Positions 52,871 to 60,292 of a stretch of 64,000 nt of DNA are shown here, in pieces (the stretch's first letter is position 1; every line of letters begins with the position of its first letter). The stretch lies in assembly GCF_011039175.1 (NCBI RefSeq), contig NZ_JAAKEN010000015.1:23595-87594 (forward strand), written 5' to 3'. The translations under genes and the position numbers were made by a program. Source of the DNA: Slackia sp. ZJ119. Lineage in GTDB: Bacteria; Actinomycetota; Coriobacteriia; Coriobacteriales; Eggerthellaceae. The notes below the pieces were generated by a model. The model saw only the letters and a list, made by a program, of their open reading frames with translations. It had not been told where the DNA came from and ran no database searches.

Positions 52871-52925
52871 CCCCCTTCTCGCGCCAGTCCCCGAACGGCG
52901 AGCCGTCGCCTGCCTCGGGGGCTTT
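52869..52925 (+). repeat. Nested-hairpin repeat, copy E, after yjdF
   Basis: CCCCGA (52889-52894) pairs with TCGGGG (52915-52920), enclosing GGCGA-GCCG-TCGCC; an alternative stem pairs AGCCCCC at the stop codon with GGGGGCT. Followed by CTGCCGCCCAGCAGCCG, a tail also seen after copies B and D. Confidence 0.7.
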
Positions 52926-52990
52926 CGCGCTCCGCCTGCCGCCCAGCAGCCGACGCCCGTCATGAGCCATGGAGCGGCCTTTAGAGAGCA

Positions 52991-53016
52991 GAAGCCGGTA
53001 CTTGCATACCGGCTTC
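52991..53016 (-). terminator. 10-bp hairpin after the tRNA-like sequence
   Basis: GAAGCCGGTA (52991-53000) and TACCGGCTTC (53007-53016) with loop CTTGCA, 11 nt past the CCA end in the tRNA direction. Typical position of a tRNA terminator; the following bases (TGCTCTCT) are only moderately T-rich. Confidence 0.65.
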
Positions 53017-53027
53017 GTGGATTCAAA

Positions 53028-53102
53028 TGGCGGGATGTGCGAGGCTTGAGCTCGCGGCCTCCGACGCGGCAGTCGAACTCCAGCCGCCTGAGCCAACATC
53101 CC
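53028..53102 (-). tRNA. tRNA-like sequence with aberrant anticodon arm
   Basis: Minus strand, 75 nt: acceptor GGGATGT / ACATCCC (7 bp), G73 and encoded CCA; D-arm GCTC-AGGCGGCTG-GAGT; variable loop AGGCC; T-arm GCGAG-CTCAAGC-CTCGC (5 bp). The anticodon region TCGACTGCCGCGTCGG is two bases short: it folds as a 5-bp stem with a 6-nt loop TGCCGC, so no normal anticodon can be read. The T-loop also has C for T54. Either a decayed tRNA gene or a non-translating tRNA mimic. Confidence 0.55.
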
Positions 53103-53149
53103 GCCTGTTAAAACATGACTATGGCACGTATATTTTCGTTTTTGCAAGA

Positions 53150-54436
53150 CTATACACGTCGTTGCTGGTCAGCTGCGTGCTGCGGGCCGTCTCCCTTGCT
53201 TTCCGAAGGAAGCGTCACGACCGACGATCCCAAGACCGCCGGCGCCCCTGCTTCCGACGGGCCGTTCGAGGGCTCATTCGGCGCTGCGTCGTCAGGAGAC
53301 GGACGACGAGCGCTCCACACCACCTGGACGACATAGCCGAGGACGTATATGAACGCGACGAGCGAGACGAGCACGCCGAGGAACGGCAAGATCGAAGCGA
53401 TCCCGAGCACGGCGCCGCCGATGGCCGCAGCCCCGAAGCGATTCATCCGGGGAAGCGCCAGACGCGACAGCGAGGCGGCTGCGAACGGAACCGCCACCAT
53501 CGCCAGAACCACGAGCGCGAAAAGCAGCGCCAAGGCGATGGGACTCGTGATCATGAGGCACAGCAAGAGCACGAACAGCAGCGGCGACGCGACGAGCGCA
53601 ATCGCGCCAGTGGCGAACATGCGCCCTGCATGGCTGCGCGTCATGGCAGTTGCGCCCTCGACAGGGCGGCGGAAGAGCCAGGCCAGCGCAAGCGCGAACA
53701 GAACGGTTCCCACGACTCCGAGAATCTTCATGAGCACGTCTATGAACGTAACGACTCCAGCCGCTTCGGCCTCGTCGACGGACGTGTCGTCGACGGTCTT
53801 CTCGAATTCAAGAGCGCCTATTTGAGCAGATTCAGGGATGACCGGCTCGACGCCCGATCCCACATGGAGCGTGCCTGTCACGACGGCGTTCGGGCCTATC
53901 TCTACGGCATCGGCATATATCGAGGCGTCGCCGTCGATCGTTCCATTGAAGACGACCTTGCCGGCCGCAAAGGAGCCTCCAGCGGCGCTGCCCGAAAAAG
54001 AGATCGTGGACCCGGCGCAGTACACCCCGCCTTCCGCTGCGCAGTCGACAAGATGTATGTCTTGTCCGGCGACCGTGAAGTTGCTGCCGGAAGACACGTT
54101 GGTGAACGTCAGGTTCATGCCGGCCGCGCGAACGCTGCCGCCCGCCTTCGAGTCGGAGACGCCGAGGTTCATGCCGGCGATCACGATGTCGCCGCCGGTC
54201 TCGGTGGAGGCAAGGTCAAGGTCTTTGCCCGCCCAGTAGAAGTCGCGGTCGATCTTGTTCTCTGAAGGGGACGTATAGTCCTCGGCGCTGGCGAACACGT
54301 TCCCTGCGCTGTCCTTCTCTTCGTCGGGAGACGCAGCCCAGGCGGCTCCCGCAGTCGAGAACGCCAACAGCATGGCAAAGACGAACGCCATCGCCGCATG
54401 AGCGATCCCCCTGATTCTCAAATCGGTTTTTTCCAT
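53150..54436 (-). CDS. Bactofilin-like/polymer-forming domain membrane protein
   Basis: 428 residues from the ATG at 54436. Signal peptide (AHAAMAFVFAMLLAFSTAGA, cleaved near AWAAS). Residues about 60-230 are short beta repeats with the bactofilin-like pattern GGDIVIAGMNLGVSDSKAGG and GGVYCAGSTISFSG. Then four or five membrane helices (about 255-390) and a low-complexity tail rich in Ser/Pro/Ala. This outside-beta-helix plus membrane layout is common in actinobacteria; function unknown. Confidence 0.75.
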   Translation of the reverse strand: MEKTDLRIRGIAHAAMAFVFAMLLAFSTAGAAWAASPDEEKDSAGNVFASAEDYTSPSENKIDRDFYWAGKDLDLASTETGGDIVIAGMNLGVSDSKAGGSVRAAGMNLTFTNVSSGSNFTVAGQDIHLVDCAAEGGVYCAGSTISFSGSAAGGSFAAGKVVFNGTIDGDASIYADAVEIGPNAVVTGTLHVGSGVEPVIPESAQIGALEFEKTVDDTSVDEAEAAGVVTFIDVLMKILGVVGTVLFALALAWLFRRPVEGATAMTRSHAGRMFATGAIALVASPLLFVLLLCLMITSPIALALLFALVVLAMVAVPFAAASLSRLALPRMNRFGAAAIGGAVLGIASILPFLGVLVSLVAFIYVLGYVVQVVWSARRPSPDDAAPNEPSNGPSEAGAPAVLGSSVVTLPSESKGDGPQHAADQQRRV

Positions 54437-54685
54437 AGCATGGTCCTCTCTCGTCATGTTGCAACTTTTATTTGACCCTTGTCTTGAACACTATAGTGAC
54501 CTTTCGCCATGAGAACGCCTCAAGATGGGACAACACCTGAATAAAAGGTCAGCGGGAGACGGCATGGGGGCGGCAATCATCCCTCAGAGCCAGAGGCTTT
54601 GATTGGGCTCAAGAAGGGCCCGCTGCCACAGGAGGCAGCCATCGCCCAGGACGCAAGGAGCGTCCGTCGCGCCCCAGATGCAAGA

Positions 54686-54717
54686 GGGCCCCGCAACTCG
54701 GGTGAGCTGCGGGGCCC
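54686..54717 (-). terminator. 10-bp hairpin terminator of the MFS gene
   Basis: GGGCCCCGCA (54686-54695) and TGCGGGGCCC (54708-54717), loop 12 nt, 25 nt after the leftward MFS stop. Also faces the bactofilin-like gene on the far side. Confidence 0.75.
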
Positions 54718-54742
54718 TTGATCGCACGTTTCGCTCCCTTGC

Positions 54743-55972
54743 CTACCTCAGCTTCCCGCGCAGGCCGAAGATAACGGCCAGAAGACCAACGGAGAAGCAC
54801 GGAACCAGCACGCACCAGCCCGCCATGGTAAAGCCGATAGCGTTGATGACGTTGCCCATGAACATCGAGCCCAAGAACATGCCGACGCTCTGGCTGCACG
54901 CCAACGCAGCAGTCGCGCCCGAGATCAGGTGCGACGGCACCACTTCGGAGCACGATGCCCACAGCATGGCCGCGACGCCGCCGCCCGTGAACCCGTTCAA
55001 GATGATGACCAAGATGTACACGTTGAAGTCAGTGACATAGAAGACCAGCGCGCCGAACAGCACCGCGCTCGCCATGCAGAATACCAACACCTTGCGGCGC
55101 GACCCGATGGCGTCGGAAATCTTGCCGGCGATAGGGCTGAAGCACATGCCCCACACGGCGCCCGCGCTCACCAGACCCGTGCCCACCATGAGCGGCGCAT
55201 CCAGAAACGTAGTAACGTACGTGGACAAGAAGCCTTGACTTGCGATGAACGCGCCCTCCTCAACGAAGAACACGAACGCGAGCACCCACACTACCTTGTT
55301 TTTGAACAGCTCGCCGTAGGAGAACGTCACCTCGCCCGCCTTCTCAGCCTCGTCAATGTAGGGGTCGGACGGATCGCGGTACGCCACGAGAAACAGGACG
55401 AGCACCACGATGTCGAACGCAAGAAAGAACTGCCACACGGACACGAAGCCGCCTGTGGCCTCGGCGAGGAAGCCGTCAAGCACCGGCGTGACGGCGTTGG
55501 CGCAGGCAACCCACGCACCCCATATCCCCAGCGGCAGGCCGCGCTTCTCCTTAGGGAACCACGGCGTGATGGCCGTGACGCCAATGACGCCCATGAGCCC
55601 GAATCCCGCACCCTCGATGATGCGCGAGATCATGAGCACCGAAACCGACGTGCCCGACATCAAGCCCACGAAGTTGCCCACGATGCCGCATGCCAGCGCA
55701 ATTACCACCGAGTTGCGAATCCCGAGCCTGCGGACGAACGACGCCGCCGGGAACGCGATCAGCGCTCCCAAGATGTAGAACACGCCGTTCACCCACCCCA
55801 GCACATCGGGCCCGAAGCCATACGCCTCCATGACGAGCGGCGCAATCCACATGGTCTTGCCCATATTGGCCGGCATGCAAAAGCCCGCAAGAAACACCAC
55901 GATGACGACCGCCCACGCGCGACCACCGGTCATGTTTCCCTTCTTCACGGACTGTTTGACCATTTCGGTCAT
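54743..55972 (-). CDS. MFS transporter
   Basis: 409 residues from the ATG at 55972 (AGGAGGGTTATGAA before it); the upstream part of the open frame is not coding. Twelve membrane helices; LVMEAYGFGPDVLGWVNGVF, GIVGNFVGLMSG and WFPKEKRGLPLGIWGAWVAC are MFS-type. Next to a MalT-like LuxR regulator read in the same direction from 58921, so it follows that gene; the pair is a frequent Eggerthella arrangement. Substrate unknown. Confidence 0.85.
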   Translation of the reverse strand: MTEMVKQSVKKGNMTGGRAWAVVIVVFLAGFCMPANMGKTMWIAPLVMEAYGFGPDVLGWVNGVFYILGALIAFPAASFVRRLGIRNSVVIALACGIVGNFVGLMSGTSVSVLMISRIIEGAGFGLMGVIGVTAITPWFPKEKRGLPLGIWGAWVACANAVTPVLDGFLAEATGGFVSVWQFFLAFDIVVLVLFLVAYRDPSDPYIDEAEKAGEVTFSYGELFKNKVVWVLAFVFFVEEGAFIASQGFLSTYVTTFLDAPLMVGTGLVSAGAVWGMCFSPIAGKISDAIGSRRKVLVFCMASAVLFGALVFYVTDFNVYILVIILNGFTGGGVAAMLWASCSEVVPSHLISGATAALACSQSVGMFLGSMFMGNVINAIGFTMAGWCVLVPCFSVGLLAVIFGLRGKLR

Positions 55973-56257
55973 TTCATAACCCTCCTTAGATCCTTCACCA
56001 CGGGAAGAATCGCGTCGAGCAGCACATGCCGCCTTGGGCGAAGGCCTTCCCGCGCCAAACGTTTCGAATGTCGGAGGCGACAAATCCGCGAGTCTCGTCG
56101 CGAGACCTTATGGCCCACCCGCAGCTCAGCGCTCCGGCTTGAGGACGCCCTCGGCTGTCTCATGGCCTTTGCGTCTCATATGAATATACGAGGCGCACAA
56201 AGGGCCACCCAGACCCTCAGGGTGTGATTTTGAGGGGTGATGCCGGGTGAGGAGAAG
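55973..56257. promoter_or_regulatory. Upstream region of the MFS gene
   Basis: About 285 nt between the LuxR stop and the MFS start. Contains CACCCTGAGGGTC and GGGTG words forming a weak dyad near 56205-56222, and TATATT at about 56177 as a possible -10. Likely LuxR target. Confidence 0.35.
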
Positions 56258-58921
56258 TTATATCTGTCCGGCCTCTTGGCTGGCCCGATACGCCTCGGAG
56301 CGCGTATGCACGCCAAGCTTCGCGTAGATGCTCTTGAGATGGGTCTTGACCGTGTTCTGCGAGACGCCGAAATGCTCCGCCAGCTCGCACCGCGACATGC
56401 CTGCGTTCAGCGCGCGCAGCACCTCCCGCTCGCGCTCGGTCAGCGCGTAGTAGCCCCGCACGTCCCCCTCGCTCAGCGCGATCTCGTTGCTCACGTCGGA
56501 CTCGCTGTCGAACAAAAGCAGCACTCGCTTCGCGTAGTTTCGCAGCGGAAGCGACACCTTGCGGCTCGTGGCGAGATTGAGCAGCAGCTCGCGCATGACC
56601 TTGCCGCCTGTCTTGAACACCGTGAGAAACCCGCCGCGCAGGGCATGCTCTACCGCCTTCCCCGCGCTTATCATCGCCTGGGCGTCACTGCCGCACTCCG
56701 ACCGGCACACCGCCTCCACGATGCAGAGCTCTGTGAGATAGTAGCTGCTCGCGCACGCCTGGACGGCTTGGTGGCACCGCGCGATCAAGTCGAAGCATGC
56801 GTCGTACGCACCCCTGTTCTGCAGGATGCGCGCCTTCCCGATCATGCAGGGCACAGCACGGAGCACGTCGGCGTTGCCCCCGTACGCGTCGAGCACCTTC
56901 TCGCACGCCCATATGGTGGAGATCTCGCCCAGCTCGACGGCGTACAGAGTCAGAAGCGCGTACGCCTCGATGTCGAGGTGACGCGGCACCTGCTTTCCCG
57001 CCGTCGCCGCGACGACGTCCGAAGCGATCTCGAACGCCTCGATGACGTTGCCCGCAGCATACTCGTAACGTGCGCGAGCCAGATGGGCGTCGACGTACAT
57101 GTCCATGTTGGCGTTCTGCGACACGCGCGCGCAGGCAAGCGCCACCGAGCGCTGCGCTGCGGCGAGCTCCCCACGCTCGATCTGAACGAACGACAGAATG
57201 GCATGGAGCTCGCCGAACAGCGACTCGCCCGTCTCGCATGACTTGAGCGCTCGCTCGGCCAGCGACACCGCCTCGTCGAAGTCTCCTGTGCACAGACACT
57301 GGTGAGCCAGGCAGTAGATGTCGAAGAGCCGGTAGAACGCCCCGTCGGCACGTTCGGCCAGGGAGAGCGCCTTGTAGTACAGGTCGCGTCCCTCCCGGGG
57401 GTTGCCCAAACGCTCGCAGTTCTCGCCTTCCATGTGGATGAGGAGGCACTGGAACGCGCGCGGGAGCTCGCCCTCCCCTTCGCGGAGCAGCCGGCGGATG
57501 ACTTCGAGCGACGCCGCACTGTTGCCCTCGAGCGCGAGGCAGATGGCATCGGCGTAGCTGAACACCTTTTCGCGCTCCTCGCCTGCGCCAAGACCCTTGG
57601 CCTGGGATATCCAGTAACGCGCCTCGTCCGGCAGCCCCATGGATATATAGGACCACACGGCCGCCCATGCCAGGTACTCATCGCGCACGAAGCTCTCAGC
57701 GGGACTTGAGAGCAGATAATCCAAGAAACTCGAACACGTCGAGCCGCCTTGCCACTCTAGGCCGATCGAGCTTTTGATGGTACCCTGCACGTAGCGCGCG
57801 TCGCTCGCAACGACCGCGAACTTCGCCGCCTCGAGCCTCATCTGCCGGCTCGAATACCATGCGCCGGCCCGACCCGCGAGCTTGGCAACGTAGCCAGGGT
57901 GAAGCGCGAGCAGCTTCTCGACAAGAAAGCGCTTGAACGCAGGCTGGTACACATATCCCGCAAGCCCTGCGTCGTAGTGGACGAACAGGTTGTGCTCTAC
58001 AAGGTATTCGAGGATGACGTCCGATCGCGTTCCGCCCGTCACCTTGTCGCACAGCTCGACGACCATGCAGTCGAGACCCGCCGTCTCGACGAGGAACTCG
58101 TACGTCGCCGCATCGACGCGGTCCATGACCTCCTTCGCAAAGAAGCGGCGGTGATACCCGTCGAGCACCTTGGCGACCTCCGCGCCGCCCGAGCGCTTGC
58201 GAGCCAAATGGTTGAACACGAACGAGGTCGGCCACGAGCCCGACGAGAGGCATATCTCCTGATACTCCTGCTCGGACAAGTCCGGCATGAGCGAGAAGGC
58301 GAACTTGCGCAGGCGGTCCTCATCGAGCAGGAGGTCGCATGTGGCGTACTCGACCACCGAGGACTCAAGGAGGAGAAGGTCGTCGATCCGAGGCGAGAAG
58401 TAGTTGCCGGCGACAACGAACCGGAAGTTCTCCCCGCAGAAGCGGTTGAGGAACAAAAGGGTCCGGTCGAGCTCGGCCGACGATGCCTGGTCGTACGAGT
58501 CGAGGAAGATGACGTAGGTCACGGCGGGGTCGGTCGCTTCGTCCATCAGGTTGACCAGATCGGTGAGCAGCATCTCGCCCGCCGGGCCGTCGGCGCATAG
58601 CGCGCCGAAGCACGCGTCGACGGAGCTCAGCAGAAAGGCCATGCCGCGCGCGAAGCGCTCGCCGTGCGCGTCATGCGCGTCGAGCGTCATCCAAAGCGGC
58701 AGACAGTCGTCGCGCTGAGCGTACTCCTCGAACCACTGGGACAGAAGCGCCGTCTTCCCGTAGCCGGGCGCGACGTCGAGCAGGCAGACGCGCCACGAGT
58801 CGAGGTCCATCATCTGCGCGGTGATGCGCGTCTCGCGAACGTAGAAGCTCGGCAGCGCCGGCGCCGCGAACTTCCTTTTGAGAAAGCCCTTCGGCACCCG
58901 CGCCATCGGCGTGCTGCGCAT
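56258..58921 (-). CDS. MalT-like LuxR-family ATP-dependent regulator
   Basis: 887 residues. N-terminal STAND NTPase with Walker A LDVAPGYGKTALL (51-57) and Walker B-like VTYVIFLDSYD; a TPR-like helical middle (about 340-800); C-terminal LuxR HTH (LTEREREVLRALNAGMSRCE, then VSQNTVKTHLKSIYAKLGV). ATG at 58921 follows GGGGGCAGAC, a weak site. Such regulators sit next to transporter or reductase genes in Eggerthellaceae and probably bind the substrate through the helical repeats. Confidence 0.92.
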   Translation of the reverse strand: MRSTPMARVPKGFLKRKFAAPALPSFYVRETRITAQMMDLDSWRVCLLDVAPGYGKTALLSQWFEEYAQRDDCLPLWMTLDAHDAHGERFARGMAFLLSSVDACFGALCADGPAGEMLLTDLVNLMDEATDPAVTYVIFLDSYDQASSAELDRTLLFLNRFCGENFRFVVAGNYFSPRIDDLLLLESSVVEYATCDLLLDEDRLRKFAFSLMPDLSEQEYQEICLSSGSWPTSFVFNHLARKRSGGAEVAKVLDGYHRRFFAKEVMDRVDAATYEFLVETAGLDCMVVELCDKVTGGTRSDVILEYLVEHNLFVHYDAGLAGYVYQPAFKRFLVEKLLALHPGYVAKLAGRAGAWYSSRQMRLEAAKFAVVASDARYVQGTIKSSIGLEWQGGSTCSSFLDYLLSSPAESFVRDEYLAWAAVWSYISMGLPDEARYWISQAKGLGAGEEREKVFSYADAICLALEGNSAASLEVIRRLLREGEGELPRAFQCLLIHMEGENCERLGNPREGRDLYYKALSLAERADGAFYRLFDIYCLAHQCLCTGDFDEAVSLAERALKSCETGESLFGELHAILSFVQIERGELAAAQRSVALACARVSQNANMDMYVDAHLARARYEYAAGNVIEAFEIASDVVAATAGKQVPRHLDIEAYALLTLYAVELGEISTIWACEKVLDAYGGNADVLRAVPCMIGKARILQNRGAYDACFDLIARCHQAVQACASSYYLTELCIVEAVCRSECGSDAQAMISAGKAVEHALRGGFLTVFKTGGKVMRELLLNLATSRKVSLPLRNYAKRVLLLFDSESDVSNEIALSEGDVRGYYALTEREREVLRALNAGMSRCELAEHFGVSQNTVKTHLKSIYAKLGVHTRSEAYRASQEAGQI

Positions 58922-58998
58922 GTCTGCCCCCGTCCCAAACGCCCCTCGGCCCGATCGGCGCGATGGCCGCGGGCCGTCCGGTCAAAACCAAACCTTCT

Positions 58999-59217
58999 CT
59001 ATTCTCGCATGAAGCGCCCGACAGCGCCATCGGCACATGACGTGCCCGGCGGCGCGATGGACACCGCGCCGCACGCCAGACAGCGTCCCGCGGCAAGGTC
59101 GACGGCGCCGCCGCATGCGGCGCAGCGCACGTTGCCCGAGCGGGCGACCCGCTCGAACGTGCGCGTGAACTTCCCGCACGCGTTGCAAGCCGGGCCTTTG
59201 CAGGGAAAACAGTTCAT
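58999..59217 (-). CDS. Small zinc-ribbon protein
   Basis: 72 residues from the ATG at 59217: CFPCKGPACNACGK, then CAACGGAVDLAAGRCLACGA, giving two CxxC pairs plus more Cys. Likely binds one or two zinc ions. It starts 8 nt after the FKBP stop, so it is co-transcribed. Confidence 0.65.
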   Translation of the reverse strand: MNCFPCKGPACNACGKFTRTFERVARSGNVRCAACGGAVDLAAGRCLACGAVSIAPPGTSCADGAVGRFMRE

Positions 59218-59224
59218 GGCGCCC

Positions 59225-59662
59225 TCAGTCGACGATCCGCTCGACCTTGAGCCAATACTCGAGCGTCTTCTCCGCCAGCGGATGATTGAAGTCAACCGTC
59301 ACTGCGTCAGGCGCGGCGTCGATCACGCGCACGGGGATGGGCATGCCCGACGCGGGGTTGGTCCACTGGAATACGTCCCCCACCTCGAGCTCGGCGCCGA
59401 AAGCGAACATGGTGCGCGGGTAGGTCTGCACGCCGTCGGGGTCGCGCCGCCCATACGCTTCCTCGCAGGGGACCACGACGACGCGCTCTTCCCCTTCCGC
59501 CATCTCGCTCAGCGCGTCCTCGATGCCGGGGATCACCGCGCCCGCGCCGAGAATGATCTTGACCGGGTCGCCCTGAGAGCGGTCGTCGAAGGGCTCCTCG
59601 CCCAAGACGCCTCCCTTGTAGCGAACGTAGGCGCACTTGCCGAACTGCGCGTTGTTCCTCAT
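59225..59662 (-). CDS. FKBP-type peptidyl-prolyl isomerase (SlyD-like)
   Basis: 145 residues from the ATG at 59662 (AAGGAGCTCTATC). FKBP core: VRYKGGVL, FDDRSQGDPVKIILGAGAVI, PGIEDALSEMAEGEERVVVV, then the inserted flap and VDFNHPLAEKTL, a SlyD-type end without the His-rich tail. A protein-folding helper; lies just downstream of a molybdoenzyme operon and may help its maturation. Confidence 0.85.
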   Translation of the reverse strand: MRNNAQFGKCAYVRYKGGVLGEEPFDDRSQGDPVKIILGAGAVIPGIEDALSEMAEGEERVVVVPCEEAYGRRDPDGVQTYPRTMFAFGAELEVGDVFQWTNPASGMPIPVRVIDAAPDAVTVDFNHPLAEKTLEYWLKVERIVD

Positions 59663-59712
59663 GATAGAGCTCCTTGTCGAACGCGGGATGTCCCCGCCCT
59701 GCTTGTCATGCG

Positions 59713-59741
59713 GGCGGGCGCACCGCCACGATGCGCCCGCC
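59713..59741 (-). terminator. 10-bp hairpin after the ferredoxin gene
   Basis: GGCGGGCGCA (59713-59722) and TGCGCCCGCC (59732-59741), loop 9 nt, 48 nt after the ferredoxin stop. No T-run. Confidence 0.6.
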
Positions 59742-59788
59742 TCGCCCGGGAGCCGCCGCACGGACAGCCCCCTCGTCGGTCCCAGACC

Positions 59789-60292
59789 CTACTCCACGAG
59801 CCCGAGCTCGAAGTGGTCGTCGTCGGAGCGGCGATGCGCCGCCGTGCTCCACGTCGAGTTTGCCTCGACTTCGACGGCCGCCACCTCGCGGCCCTCGCTG
59901 TTGGAGGCCTTGGTCGGCACGAACGCGCCCTTGGCCTCAAGCGGCTTGTACTGGGGCACCCACAGAACCTGCTTGCCCTTGCCCGCCGCCTTGTGCGCAA
60001 GCTCCTCTATGGGGCCATAGGTGATCACGTTCGCCAGGCAGTGGTGCACGCACAGGGGCTCACGGCCCCCCGCCGTGCGCACAGAGCACAAGTCGCACAG
60101 GTCAGTGGGCACGGGAATGTAGTTGTAGTTGAACACGCCCGAGCCGTCCTCGATCTCCCACGGACCCTCCTCAAGCACGCGGATGCCCCACTTGCCAACC
60201 GGGTAGCCGTGTCCCTCCTTGCAGGTCACCTCGCACGACTGGCAGCCCGAGCAGTACTCGTAGTCGATCAGAAGTCCATACGTCGCTTCCAT
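59789..60292 (-). CDS. 4Fe-4S ferredoxin subunit of molybdoenzyme
   Basis: 167 residues from the ATG at 60292, overlapping the catalytic-subunit stop by one base. Ligands CSGCQSCEVTCKEGHG and CDLCSVRTAGGREPLCVHHC; fewer clusters than DmsB (probably two to three). The last 45 residues are acidic and unlike other ferredoxins. Electron-transfer partner of the enzyme encoded just before it. Confidence 0.85.
   Translation of the reverse strand: MEATYGLLIDYEYCSGCQSCEVTCKEGHGYPVGKWGIRVLEEGPWEIEDGSGVFNYNYIPVPTDLCDLCSVRTAGGREPLCVHHCLANVITYGPIEELAHKAAGKGKQVLWVPQYKPLEAKGAFVPTKASNSEGREVAAVEVEANSTWSTAAHRRSDDDHFELGLVE

Noticed and set aside
53028..53102. Selenocysteine tRNA (selC), suggested by GGCGGCTGGA in the D/anticodon region
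   Set aside because: Too short (75 nt), no long variable arm, no TCA anticodon, 7-bp acceptor. The likeness to E. coli selC is limited to about ten bases.
53027..54265. 412-residue plus-strand frame near the tRNA-like sequence
   Set aside because: Mostly the antisense of the bactofilin-like gene; begins inside the tRNA-like sequence.
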